This document shows, one piece after another, positions 33,746 through 41,729 of a DNA stretch of 64,000 nt. The notes under the pieces are model-generated. The model was not told where the DNA came from. It ran no database searches and saw nothing but the letters and a program-made list of their open reading frames with translations. Source of the DNA: Metabacillus sp. KUDC1714 (GTDB lineage: Bacteria > Bacillota > Bacilli > Bacillales > Bacillaceae). The stretch lies in NCBI RefSeq assembly GCF_014217835.1, contig NZ_CP055263.1, positions 1,769,501 to 1,833,500 on the forward strand, written 5' to 3'. Each line of letters opens with the position of its first letter. Position 1 is the stretch's first letter. Position numbers and translations under genes: made by a program.

Positions 33746-33797
33746 TGTTATATTTGCTTACAAATAACTTTTATACTATTTTCCCCCACATTATAAT
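33746..33797 (+). promoter_or_regulatory. TnrA-type box and promoter of nasA
   Basis: TGTTATATTTGCTTACA (33746-33762) matches the TnrA/GlnR palindrome at 16 of 17 positions. TATAAT at 33792-33797 puts its centre near -50, the standard activation distance. No -35 of note is seen, as expected for an activated promoter. The 290-base nasB-nasA gap is otherwise plain. Confidence 0.75.
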
Positions 33798-33862
33798 GAC
33801 CTCATGAACAACAGGACTGAAAATTCAAATAACTAGTTCAACTATTGAAAGGAGTAACACAT

Positions 33863-35068
33863 ATGAAATTATCTGAATTAAAAACAAGCGGTCACCCGAA
33901 AACTCTTTTTTCTTCCTTTTTGTATTTTGATGTTAGCTTTATGATTTGGGTTATTCTTGGCGCCCTCGGTGTTTTCATCACTCAAGATTTTGGTTTATCA
34001 CCATCCCAAAAAGGGCTTATTGTTGCAGTTCCGATTTTAGCCGGTTCCTTCTTCCGAATTGTATTAGGGATATTAACAGACCGAATTGGACCTAAGAAAA
34101 CAGCTATTTTAGGAATGAGCATTACCACGATCCCTTTACTTTGGGGGTTAATAGCTGGTAACACACTACCTGAGTTATATATGATTGGGATTTTATTAGG
34201 GGTTGCTGGTGCAAGCTTCGCCGTTTCTTTACCAATGGCAAGCAGATGGTATCCTCCACACCTCCAAGGCTTAGCAATGGGAATTGCTGGTGCAGGAAAC
34301 AGTGGTACCTTACTAGCGACATTATTTGGCCCTCGGTTAGCTGAAAACTTCGGCTGGCATGTAACGATGGGAATTGCCATTATTCCACTTCTTATAACAT
34401 TTGTGATATTTGTTGTTTTAGCGAAGGATGCACCAACACAACCAGCACCACAGCCATTAGCAAACTATTTCAAAGTATTTGCTTATAAAGATACATGGTT
34501 TTTCTGTTTACTTTATAGTGTGACATTTGGCGGCTTTGTCGGTCTATCAAGCTTTTTGAGTATGTTTTTTGTTGATGAATATCAATTATCAAATGTCCAA
34601 GCAGGAGATTTTGTTACCCTTTGCGTTGCAGCAGGAAGCTTCTTCCGACCTGTAGGTGGTTTAATCGCTGACAGAGTTGGCGGTGTGAAGGTTTTATCCT
34701 TCCTCTTTATTGGGGTTGCCATTTGTATGGTTGGCGTTAGTCAACTACCTCCGTTATTCGCAATTACTGCTCTATTATTTGTCGGTATGATGTGTTTAGG
34801 TATGGGAAATGGTGCAGTATTCCAATTAGTCCCACAGCGTTTCCAAAAGGAAATTGGGATGATCACAGGAATCGTTGGCGCTGCAGGCGGTATTGGCGGC
34901 TTCTTCTTACCAAACATTTTAGGTACATTAAAAGAACTGACAGGCTCTTACGCTTCTGGATTTATTACCTTTTCTGTCATAGCTTTGCTAGCATTTGTTA
35001 TTTTGCTACTAGCAAGCTACTCTTGGAAGAAATCATGGAATTTAAAAAGCGATACTGTAAAGATTTAA
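33863..35068 (+). CDS. nasA: Nitrate transporter NasA (NarK-type MFS)
   Basis: About 401 residues and twelve membrane helices. I start at the ATG at 33863 ([15 protein letters not shown]) with AAAGGAG eight bases upstream. The frame is open from a TTG six codons earlier, which overlaps the ribosome site. Nitrate/nitrite porter signatures are present: [13 protein letters not shown] after helix 2, the glycine-rich [18 protein letters not shown], and [15 protein letters not shown] with [15 protein letters not shown] in the second half. It imports nitrate for the assimilatory pathway, as B. subtilis NasA does. Divergent from nasB. Confidence 0.93.
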   Translation: MKLSELKTSGHPKTLFSSFLYFDVSFMIWVILGALGVFITQDFGLSPSQKGLIVAVPILAGSFFRIVLGILTDRIGPKKTAILGMSITTIPLLWGLIAGNTLPELYMIGILLGVAGASFAVSLPMASRWYPPHLQGLAMGIAGAGNSGTLLATLFGPRLAENFGWHVTMGIAIIPLLITFVIFVVLAKDAPTQPAPQPLANYFKVFAYKDTWFFCLLYSVTFGGFVGLSSFLSMFFVDEYQLSNVQAGDFVTLCVAAGSFFRPVGGLIADRVGGVKVLSFLFIGVAICMVGVSQLPPLFAITALLFVGMMCLGMGNGAVFQLVPQRFQKEIGMITGIVGAAGGIGGFFLPNILGTLKELTGSYASGFITFSVIALLAFVILLLASYSWKKSWNLKSDTVKI

Positions 35069-35085
35069 TTTATCTCGTTTTACCT

Positions 35086-35115
35086 AACCTTGGCTCCCTC
35101 TAGCCAAGGTTTTTT
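35086..35115 (+). terminator. Terminator of nasA
   Basis: AACCTTGGCT and AGCCAAGGTT form a ten-base stem followed by TTTTT. Confidence 0.9.
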
Positions 35116-35177
35116 CTGCTCTACTGCATTCTGTTCCCTTTACAAATTTGTAATTTCTGATATGCTTATTAAGCAAT

Positions 35178-35267
35178 ATATTTACCTAGGTAAATATTAA
35201 TCACTTACTTAGGTAAATAAAGCTGAACTTCCATCATTAGGTACATAAACGATACTTACCTAAGTAA
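35178..35267 (+). promoter_or_regulatory. Three MarR-type operators upstream of the regulator gene
   Basis: ATATTTACCTAGGTAAATAT at 35178-35197 is a perfect 20-base palindrome. TTACTTAGGTAA (35205-35216) and TTACCTAAGTAA (35256-35267) are close variants. A single half-site TTAGGTA lies at 35237-35243. All precede the MarR gene, pointing to autoregulation of the marR-MFS operon. Confidence 0.75.
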
Positions 35268-35287
35268 ATAAAATGAGGTGACATCAG

Positions 35288-35716
35288 ATGGAAAACACAA
35301 ACAAGCTATTCCACACACTTTATCGGAAAACTCGCTTCATGACAAAAGAACTAAATGAACAGTTGCAAAAACACGATTTATATAGTTCCCAGTGGTCGAT
35401 TCTTTATTGCCTAAAGATTAATGGACCAATGACACAGAGTGATATTTGGCGTTATTTAGTAGTTGAAGCACCTACAGTTACGCGAACCTTGGTGAAGCTC
35501 GAGGAAAGTGGTTGGGTAAAACGAACACAGGGTAGCGATAAACGTGAACGTCTTGTATCACTGACAGATAAAGCCATTCAACATTTACCAGCTGTTGAAG
35601 ATGAAGTTAAATCCTTTGAACAGAGGATGGTCAAAAGTTTATCAAACGAAGAAAAGGATTACTTCTTCCACTTATTAAACAAACTAGGTACAACATCACT
35701 TGAAGAGGAGGAATAA
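35288..35716 (+). CDS. MarR-family transcriptional regulator
   Basis: The 142-residue winged-helix protein has the MarR layout: dimerisation helices at both ends, recognition region MTQSDIWRYLVVEAPTVTRTLVKLEESGWV (about 55-84) and the wing RTQGSDKRERLVSLTDKA. The ATG follows GAGGTGA. Three near-identical TTACCTAGGTAA palindromes upstream are the probable operators. It is followed six bases later by an MFS exporter gene, so it most likely represses that exporter until an effector binds. The effector is not known. Confidence 0.9.
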   Translation: MENTNKLFHTLYRKTRFMTKELNEQLQKHDLYSSQWSILYCLKINGPMTQSDIWRYLVVEAPTVTRTLVKLEESGWVKRTQGSDKRERLVSLTDKAIQHLPAVEDEVKSFEQRMVKSLSNEEKDYFFHLLNKLGTTSLEEEE

Positions 35717-35722
35717 ATTCGA

Positions 35723-36922
35723 ATGAACAATGAAAGCAAACAACCAATTTGGACCAAAAGCTTTATCAGTATTTCCTTGAGTAACTTTTTTATCTTTATT
35801 GCCTTTTACGGCTTATTAACCTCCTTACCAATATATGTAGTCGATGAACTACATCGTTCTGAGATAGATGCAGGTCTTATCGTAACGATCTTCCTTCTTT
35901 CCGCCATCATCGTTCGACCATTTTCAGGGAAGTTATTAGAGGATTTTGGCAAAAAAAGAATGTTAATGATAAGTCTTATTCTTTTTACAATATGCTCGTT
36001 TATGTACCTTTTGATTGAAAACTATACGTTATTACTAGCACTGCGATTCTTTCAAGGAATTTGGTTTAGTATTGCTACGACAGCAACCGGTGGGATAGCA
36101 GCAGATCTCGTTCCAATAAAAAGGCGTGGAGAAGGTCTTGGATACTTCGTGATGTCGACGAACCTCGCTGTTGTTTTTGGTCCACTAATTGCACTAACTC
36201 TAATACAAGTTGCATCATTTACTATTCTCTTTCTTGTATTTGCTTTATTAATTACAGCAGGAGTACTGTTTACTGCTTCAAGTAAAATAAATGAAGCAGC
36301 TTCAAAAGAAACGAAGAGCAAGAAAAAGTTACAGTTTTCCGACCTAATTGATCGAAAGGCATTACCAATTGCTTTTATCGGTAGTTTAGTTGCAGTTGCT
36401 TATTCAAGTGTACTGTCATTTTTATCTATTTATGCACAAGAGCTCAATTTATTAGATGCGGCTAGCTTTTTCTTCGTAGTCTTTGCTGTTGTCATGCTAG
36501 TTGCTCGTCCTTTTAGTGGCCGTTTATTTGATTCAAAAGGTCCCCATATTGTTATCTATCCAGCACTCGGATTATTCCTGATCGGATTGGTTCTATTAAG
36601 TTTGACTCAAACTTCGTTCATGCTGCTGTTATCAGGTGCATTCATTGGACTTGGTTATGGAACCGTCGTACCTTCCTTGCAAACACTTGCCATTCAAGCA
36701 ACTGATCGTAATAGAAGCGGGCATGCTACAGCAACATTTTTCACACTCTTCGATACAGGAATTGCTGCAGGCTCATACATCCTAGGCATTGTTGCTACAC
36801 AGCTTGGTTATGGCCAGCTATATTTCTATACAGCTATATTTATGATTATTGTCATTGTATGTTATAAATTGGTCTTACATCGAAAAGAAGTGACAAAGTT
36901 CAATTTGAAGGAGACTCACTAA
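35723..36922 (+). CDS. MFS transporter, probable efflux pump
   Basis: The 399-residue protein has twelve membrane helices with the loop GKLLEDFGKKRMLM after helix 2. Helix 4 has RFFQGIWFSIATTATGGIAAD, and the second half repeats ARPFSGRLFDSKG. These are typical of drug/proton antiporters of the YwoG/YfkF kind. It starts six bases after marR, whose last codons hold the GAGGAGG ribosome site, so the two genes form an operon and the exporter is presumably induced by the compound it removes. Substrate unknown. Confidence 0.85.
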   Translation: MNNESKQPIWTKSFISISLSNFFIFIAFYGLLTSLPIYVVDELHRSEIDAGLIVTIFLLSAIIVRPFSGKLLEDFGKKRMLMISLILFTICSFMYLLIENYTLLLALRFFQGIWFSIATTATGGIAADLVPIKRRGEGLGYFVMSTNLAVVFGPLIALTLIQVASFTILFLVFALLITAGVLFTASSKINEAASKETKSKKKLQFSDLIDRKALPIAFIGSLVAVAYSSVLSFLSIYAQELNLLDAASFFFVVFAVVMLVARPFSGRLFDSKGPHIVIYPALGLFLIGLVLLSLTQTSFMLLLSGAFIGLGYGTVVPSLQTLAIQATDRNRSGHATATFFTLFDTGIAAGSYILGIVATQLGYGQLYFYTAIFMIIVIVCYKLVLHRKEVTKFNLKETH

Positions 36923-37070
36923 GAAAAGCGCAAGCGCCTTGACCAGCCTCGGGCAATAAGACGATTTGGAATAGAAGGCGTTCTTTGCCTTCAATTCCAA
37001 ATTGGCTAGACCCTAGAGGGGCTAGGCGCTGGAGCTAGACACCAAAACTAGGTACAAACTTTTATACTTT
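36922..37070 (+). repeat. Dispersed palindromic repeat family A, copy 5
   Basis: The best-preserved copy, starting at the stop of the MFS gene. AAGCGCAAGCGCC opens it. The core hairpin pairs ATTTGGAAT-AGAAGGCG with GCCTTC-AATTCCAAAT. It closes with AGGGGCTAGGCGCTGGAGCT and GGTACAAAC. It separates the convergent MFS and aldo/keto reductase genes. Confidence 0.85.
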
Positions 37071-37080
37071 CTAACTGTTT

Positions 37081-37118
37081 AAAAAAAGAGTTAAAGCTAT
37101 AGAAAAGCTTTAACTCTC
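37081..37118 (-). terminator. Terminator of the aldo/keto reductase gene
   Basis: AGAGTTAAAGCT and AGCTTTAACTCT form a twelve-base stem, followed on the minus strand by TTTTTTT. Confidence 0.85.
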
Positions 37119-37125
37119 ATTCTTT

Positions 37126-38109
37126 TTAGTAGACACCGCGAATATTCGGATGGATTTCCTGTTGATAAAATGTTGATAGTTGTTTTAATTCTGCTTCACT
37201 AAATGATTGAACCTCAGTTGCTTGCAGATTATCTTCAACTTGTTTAACTGTTTTAAATCCAGGTATAACAGTGGTAATTTCCTCATGGTCAAGAATCCAA
37301 CGCAATGCTGCTCTTGTCATATTTCCACGTCCATCAGCGATCCAGCTAAGTTGTTCACTTAACTCGACTCCTTTTGAAAACTCTACACCCGCAAACGTTT
37401 CACCTACATTGAAGTGCTCACCATCTTTATTGAAGCTACGATGGTCATCTGCCTCAAATGTTGCTTGTTTTGTAAATTTACCCGTTAACAATCCACTTGC
37501 TAAAGGAACTCGTGCTAATAGACCAACACCTTTTTCTTTTGCTTGTGGAAGTAATTCAGTAACTGCCTTTTGGCGGAAGATATTAAAAATAACTTGCAGC
37601 GCTTTTACATTCTCTTGCTCCAAACAAAGTAAACCCTCTTCCACCGTTTCAACACTCACACCATAGTGGCGGATTTTCCCTTGTTGTTGCAGCTTATCTA
37701 GCACATTAAAGACACTGCCACTTTTAAGGATTTCCATTGGTGGACAGTGAATTTGATATAGATCAATCGCTTCACGTTGAAGTCTTTTTAAACTTGCTTC
37801 ACAATACTCAGTTATAGACTTTTCAGAATAGGTTTCTGGATCAAAAATATCACCTGCACGGCAAAACTTTGTCGCAATGTGAATTTTGTCTTCCTTTCCC
37901 TTTGTCGCTTTTGCCAATAACTCTTCACTGTGGCCATCGCCATAGACATCTGCAGTATCAAAGAAGTTGACCCCTGCATCCATCGCATGCTCTAATCCCT
38001 TTAACGCTTCCTGGTCATCAGATTTCCCCCAAGAGCCACCAATTGCCCATGTGCCAAAGCTTAATTCACTGACCTTTAACTCAGTATCTCCTAGTTGACG
38101 ATAATTCAT
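37126..38109 (-). CDS. Aldo/keto reductase
   Basis: About 327 residues. I prefer the ATG at 38109 (MNYRQLGDTELKVSELSFGT) with GGTGGAG close upstream; an ATG four codons earlier is also possible. The TIM-barrel reductase shows FDTADVYGDGHSEELL (catalytic Asp and Tyr), IATKFC (catalytic Lys) and YQIHCPP (catalytic His). The C-terminal NADPH-binding part is TTVIPGFKTVKQVEDNL. It resembles the YccK/IolS group. It reduces aldehydes or ketones with NADPH; the physiological substrate is not apparent. Single gene with its own terminator. Confidence 0.9.
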   Translation of the reverse strand: MNYRQLGDTELKVSELSFGTWAIGGSWGKSDDQEALKGLEHAMDAGVNFFDTADVYGDGHSEELLAKATKGKEDKIHIATKFCRAGDIFDPETYSEKSITEYCEASLKRLQREAIDLYQIHCPPMEILKSGSVFNVLDKLQQQGKIRHYGVSVETVEEGLLCLEQENVKALQVIFNIFRQKAVTELLPQAKEKGVGLLARVPLASGLLTGKFTKQATFEADDHRSFNKDGEHFNVGETFAGVEFSKGVELSEQLSWIADGRGNMTRAALRWILDHEEITTVIPGFKTVKQVEDNLQATEVQSFSEAELKQLSTFYQQEIHPNIRGVY

Positions 38110-38276
38110 GTTCTCCACCATCCCTAATTATGTAGCTTTAGTATAATACCTTGTACAAGTTAATTATAGTGAAATTTAAGCGCTAACAAAAGGAATTAAC
38201 CTTCATATCCTTCTTTTAACTTCAGGAAATGCTCTTTTGCGAATTTCATAATTTTATATAAAAAACTGTTAACATC

Positions 38277-38330
38277 AAAAAAAGAGGCTCACTCAAACAG
38301 TATCCTAGCCCCTGCCTGAGTCAACCTCAT
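38277..38330 (-). terminator. Terminator of the HemD-like gene; repeat family B copy 1
   Basis: GAGGTTGACTCA and TGAGTGAGCCTC (minus strand) form a long stem with a GCAGGGGCTAGGATACTGT loop, followed by TTTTTTTG. The same arms recur at 43882-43928. Confidence 0.8.
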
Positions 38331-38349
38331 TACTATCCCCACAATCGTA

Positions 38350-39174
38350 CTATTCAGGTTTGTTCGCTTGTAACTCCTGATAATAATGAACTAGCGCTAT
38401 GATCGCACTACCCATTCGCTCCTCTTCTGGTACAACCATTCGAGTAATGCCAACTTCTCGCAATGCTTGGGCAGTAACTTTCCCAACTGAAACAGCAATA
38501 ACATTTGTTGCAAAGGCGTGTAATACTTCCTTCTCTACACCCTTTTCCTTAGCATGTGCCATTAAAAAACGCGCTTGTGGTGTGCTAGTGAAGTTTACTG
38601 CATCAACCTCACCTTTTAAAATTTCACCAACTAGTTGCTCCATCACTTCAGGTTTAGGCGGAATATGCTTATACGGTAAGATTTCTCTATATTCAGCACC
38701 TTGTTCCTCTAGCCAGTCAATCAATACTGGAGCTGGATCACCATGTAGCTGAAGAGCAACTCGTAAGCCCGTTAAACGGTGGGCATTTAATTCTCTTACT
38801 AGCCCAGCTGTGCTCCCATCATCATCTCTTACAACAGGTATAATTCCTAGCTTCTTTAATACATTAACCGTTTTATATCCTCTTGCTGCCACCTTTGATT
38901 TGCTTAAGGCTTCAATAAATTTTTCACCTAAGCCGATATTCACAGCCGTTTGATAAAGTTTGTCTGTCCCTAAGCCTGTCGTGAAAATAAGCCAATCAAA
39001 GTTCCCATCCACCAATGCTTGGATTTCTTTTTCCACATTTGAATCATCAAGAAACACAGTACCCTGCGCTGGGCGCACTAAAGCGACACCACCTAAATTC
39101 TCAACTAGCTTACTTAATTCCTCAGACTTTCTCTGTCCTGCCAGTGCAATGGTTATGCCATTTAATCGTTTCAC
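38350..39174 (-). CDS. Uroporphyrinogen-III synthase-like protein
   Basis: The 274-residue protein has the two-lobed HemD fold: ITIALAGQRKSEELSKLVENLGG at the start, FDWLIFTTGLGTDKLY near 80, VNFTSTPQARFLM near 195 and AVSVGKVTAQALREVGI near 235. HemD closes hydroxymethylbilane to uroporphyrinogen III. The true hemD usually lies in hemAXCDBL, so this stand-alone copy, like B. subtilis YjjA, may have a different role. The family is clear; the reaction is not proven. It stands about 3 kb from nasA and the window also has a HemD-like half in NasF, hinting at a link to siroheme supply, which is inference. Confidence 0.75.
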   Translation of the reverse strand: MKRLNGITIALAGQRKSEELSKLVENLGGVALVRPAQGTVFLDDSNVEKEIQALVDGNFDWLIFTTGLGTDKLYQTAVNIGLGEKFIEALSKSKVAARGYKTVNVLKKLGIIPVVRDDDGSTAGLVRELNAHRLTGLRVALQLHGDPAPVLIDWLEEQGAEYREILPYKHIPPKPEVMEQLVGEILKGEVDAVNFTSTPQARFLMAHAKEKGVEKEVLHAFATNVIAVSVGKVTAQALREVGITRMVVPEEERMGSAIIALVHYYQELQANKPE

Positions 39175-39330
39175 GACAATCCCTCCCAGTAATTTTCTAA
39201 GTTGCTAATATTGTATCATCATTTCTTAATAGATAGTTTATTCTGTTTCTTCTATATAAAATGGTAACGATTTCAAACACTATATTTTAGAAAAATCTGA
39301 TAAGAAAACAGTTTACATAATCGTGGCAAA

Positions 39331-39353
39331 TAAAAAACCCCTAAAAAGGGGAT
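39331..39353 (-). terminator. Terminator of purU
   Basis: CCCCTTTTTAGGGG is followed on the minus strand by TTTTTTATTTG. Confidence 0.85.
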
Positions 39354-39358
39354 TCACA

Positions 39359-40258
39359 TTAAAAAACAATCGTTTTATTTTGATGAACAATAATACGGTC
39401 TTCCAAATGCCATTTTACTGCTCTTGCTAGTACGCTTCTTTCAATCGAACGACCAATTTTTTTCAAATTATCAACATTATCTCGGTGATCGACACGACCG
39501 ATATCCTGCTCGATAATTGGTCCTTCATCAAGATCATTTGTAACATAATGTGAGGTTGCACCAATTAATTTTACGCCGCGTCCATACGCTCGTTCATATG
39601 GTCTTGCTCCAATAAAGGCAGGTAAGAATGAATGATGGATATTAATAATTTTATTAGGGTTCGCTGCTACAAAATTTGGTGTTAGGATTTGCATATAACG
39701 AGCTAGTACAATTAAATCAATATCATAATCTTTTAATAGCTGTAACTGCTGTTCTTCGACTTGAGCCCGAATATCTTTATTAGCTGGAATGTGATAAAAC
39801 GGGATATTAAGTCCTTCCACAACATCTCTTGCTTCCTCGTGATTACTTATGACAAGAGCAATATCAGCCATTAAATCGCCACTTTGCCATTCCCATAAAA
39901 GCTCAAGCAAGCAGTGTAGCTCTTTTGATACGAAGATAGCCGCTTTTTTCACATTGTAAACATGAGTTAATTTCCATTCAAATGAAAATTCTTTTGCCAA
40001 TTCAGCAAACTGATGCTCCATGTCTTTCGCTTTCTCCTTAAGATTAGGGCATTCAAACTCAATACGAATGAAAAACGTTCCATCCTCTGGATTTGTTGAA
40101 TACTGGCTTGATTCAATGATATTTGCATGATGTGAAAACAAAAATTTCGAGATTGTCGAAACAATCCCTGGTTTATCCGGACAACTAACTAAAAGACGTC
40201 CACGATTCTGATTACGTTCCTGAAATAATTCTATTTGATCCTTAATATATGAATTCAT
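39359..40258 (-). CDS. purU: Formyltetrahydrofolate deformylase PurU
   Basis: About 299 residues. I start at the ATG at 40258 (MNSYIKDQIELFQ), eight bases after GAGAGG. Residues 18-95 are an ACT domain (RLLVSCPDKPGIVSTISKFL). The rest is a formyltransferase-type catalytic domain with NIHHSFLPAFIGARPYERAY and GATSHYVTNDLDEGPIIEQD, which hold the Asn-His-Asp catalytic set. It releases formate from 10-formyl-tetrahydrofolate, balancing one-carbon pools and feeding purine synthesis. Length matches B. subtilis PurU. Single gene. Confidence 0.94.
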   Translation of the reverse strand: MNSYIKDQIELFQERNQNRGRLLVSCPDKPGIVSTISKFLFSHHANIIESSQYSTNPEDGTFFIRIEFECPNLKEKAKDMEHQFAELAKEFSFEWKLTHVYNVKKAAIFVSKELHCLLELLWEWQSGDLMADIALVISNHEEARDVVEGLNIPFYHIPANKDIRAQVEEQQLQLLKDYDIDLIVLARYMQILTPNFVAANPNKIINIHHSFLPAFIGARPYERAYGRGVKLIGATSHYVTNDLDEGPIIEQDIGRVDHRDNVDNLKKIGRSIERSVLARAVKWHLEDRIIVHQNKTIVF

Positions 40259-40361
40259 TGTTAAAACCTCTCTATAAGTGATGAAAAACATTATACATGA
40301 GCCAGCTTAATTGGTTAAGAATTTTAGTGAATTTTTTTATTAGGAAAAACACCCATATAAA

Positions 40362-40802
40362 TTATTGTACCATTTTCCTAAGACTGGCCTTTCGAATAAT
40401 CTGGTTAATAACCTCTGATAAAACTAACCCGATTGCAATTGCACCAGAGATCATAAACGCTTTTGCAGCAAGAGGAATTGCGGCATTATAATCATTTTCT
40501 ACGACCCGCCTCATTGCATCGTAAGCTAAACCACCTGGTACTAGTGGTATGATACCTGAAACATTAAAAATAATCATTGGTGTTTTATAGGCCTTAGCAA
40601 AAAATTGACTAATAATTGCTATAAAGAAAGATGCAATTAGTGTCGCAAAAACACTATCTAGTGTGTATTCATAAAGACCAATATAAACCATCCAGCCGAC
40701 CATACCTACAAAACCACACTTGAATAACGTTTTTACTGGTGCATTAAAGATAATTCCAAATGCAGATGACGCAATAAAGCTAGTAATAAACTGTTCGATC
40801 AT
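40362..40802 (-). CDS. Threonine/serine exporter, ThrE C-terminal-type subunit
   Basis: The 146-residue membrane protein has about four to five helices with the DUF3815 pattern: FNVSGIIPLVPGGLAYDAM in the middle and FMISGAIAIGLVLSEVI near the end. In many bacteria ThrE is one protein; here and in relatives such as YjjP/YjjB it is split. It follows the N-terminal-type partner by 18 bases, so both halves are co-expressed. The pair would export threonine, serine or dicarboxylates such as succinate; which one cannot be told. Confidence 0.85.
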   Translation of the reverse strand: MIEQFITSFIASSAFGIIFNAPVKTLFKCGFVGMVGWMVYIGLYEYTLDSVFATLIASFFIAIISQFFAKAYKTPMIIFNVSGIIPLVPGGLAYDAMRRVVENDYNAAIPLAAKAFMISGAIAIGLVLSEVINQIIRKASLRKMVQ

Positions 40803-40820
40803 TATGTAAGCCCCCTGCCT

Positions 40821-41576
40821 TTAATAAAATGAAAAGACAACAGCAACACCCGCTCCGATCGCAAATGCTGTTAAAAACGCTTCAGCCCCTTTTGAAATTC
40901 CGGAAACTAAATGTCCCGCCATTAAATCCCTAACTGCATTAGTAATTAACAAGCCCGGAACTAACGGCATAACAGAAGCAATAATAATTTTATCAAGCTC
41001 TGTTCCAAGGCTTAACACAACAAACAATACAGCTATCAACCCGATAATAAATGATGCCAAAAACTCTGCGAAAAACTTTATTTCTACTAATTGATGGATA
41101 TAGATCAAGCATGAGAATCCAATTCCACCGGCAATTAACGCAGGAAGAAAATCAGTCCAGTCACCTTGAAACATAATTAGAAAACAGCCACTTGCTATAG
41201 ATGCAGCAGCAATCTGTATCCAAATGGGATATGCATGTGCATCATGTTCAATCTCTTTAAGATGTCCGTATGCCTCTTGGACTGAAAGCTCACCACTACT
41301 GATTAGTCTTGAAACACTATTCACTTTTGCCACCTTTTGTAGGTCTGTTGAACGGTCAATAATTCTTACTAATTTTGTTGGGTTATGACTGTCTATAGAA
41401 AAAATGATCCCAGTAGGAGTAACGTAGCTATGTGAATGTAAAATACCATAGGCCGCTGCTATGCGTGTCATCGTATCTTCTACCCGATACGTCTCCGCAC
41501 CACTTCTAAGCATGATCTTTCCAGCTAATAAACACACCTCGATAATCTCAAACGTTTGATTTTGTTTATTTTCCAA
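40821..41576 (-). CDS. Threonine/serine exporter, ThrE N-terminal-type subunit
   Basis: The 251-residue protein starts with a cytoplasmic domain (about 1-115), containing LLAGKIMLRSGAETYRVEDT and YVTPTGIIFSI, the ThrE/DUF1212 hallmark. Five membrane helices follow, with VMPLVPGLLITNAVRDLMAGH. The N-terminal domain resembles a hydrolase-like fold in this family. The small partner subunit lies immediately downstream. Export substrate is likely an amino or dicarboxylic acid by family, not by context. Confidence 0.87.
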   Translation of the reverse strand: MENKQNQTFEIIEVCLLAGKIMLRSGAETYRVEDTMTRIAAAYGILHSHSYVTPTGIIFSIDSHNPTKLVRIIDRSTDLQKVAKVNSVSRLISSGELSVQEAYGHLKEIEHDAHAYPIWIQIAAASIASGCFLIMFQGDWTDFLPALIAGGIGFSCLIYIHQLVEIKFFAEFLASFIIGLIAVLFVVLSLGTELDKIIIASVMPLVPGLLITNAVRDLMAGHLVSGISKGAEAFLTAFAIGAGVAVVFSFY

Positions 41577-41729
41577 CTTCCTTCACTCCATAACAGATGT
41601 CTATATAGAGTTTAATGAAGAAGGTTCATTTAAGCAAATCTTTCCTTCTTTGACTTTTCCCTGTCCTCACCATTTTATTACCACCTGAATAGCTTAGTAT
41701 AAATACCTATTCAGGCGGTGACTTGAATA

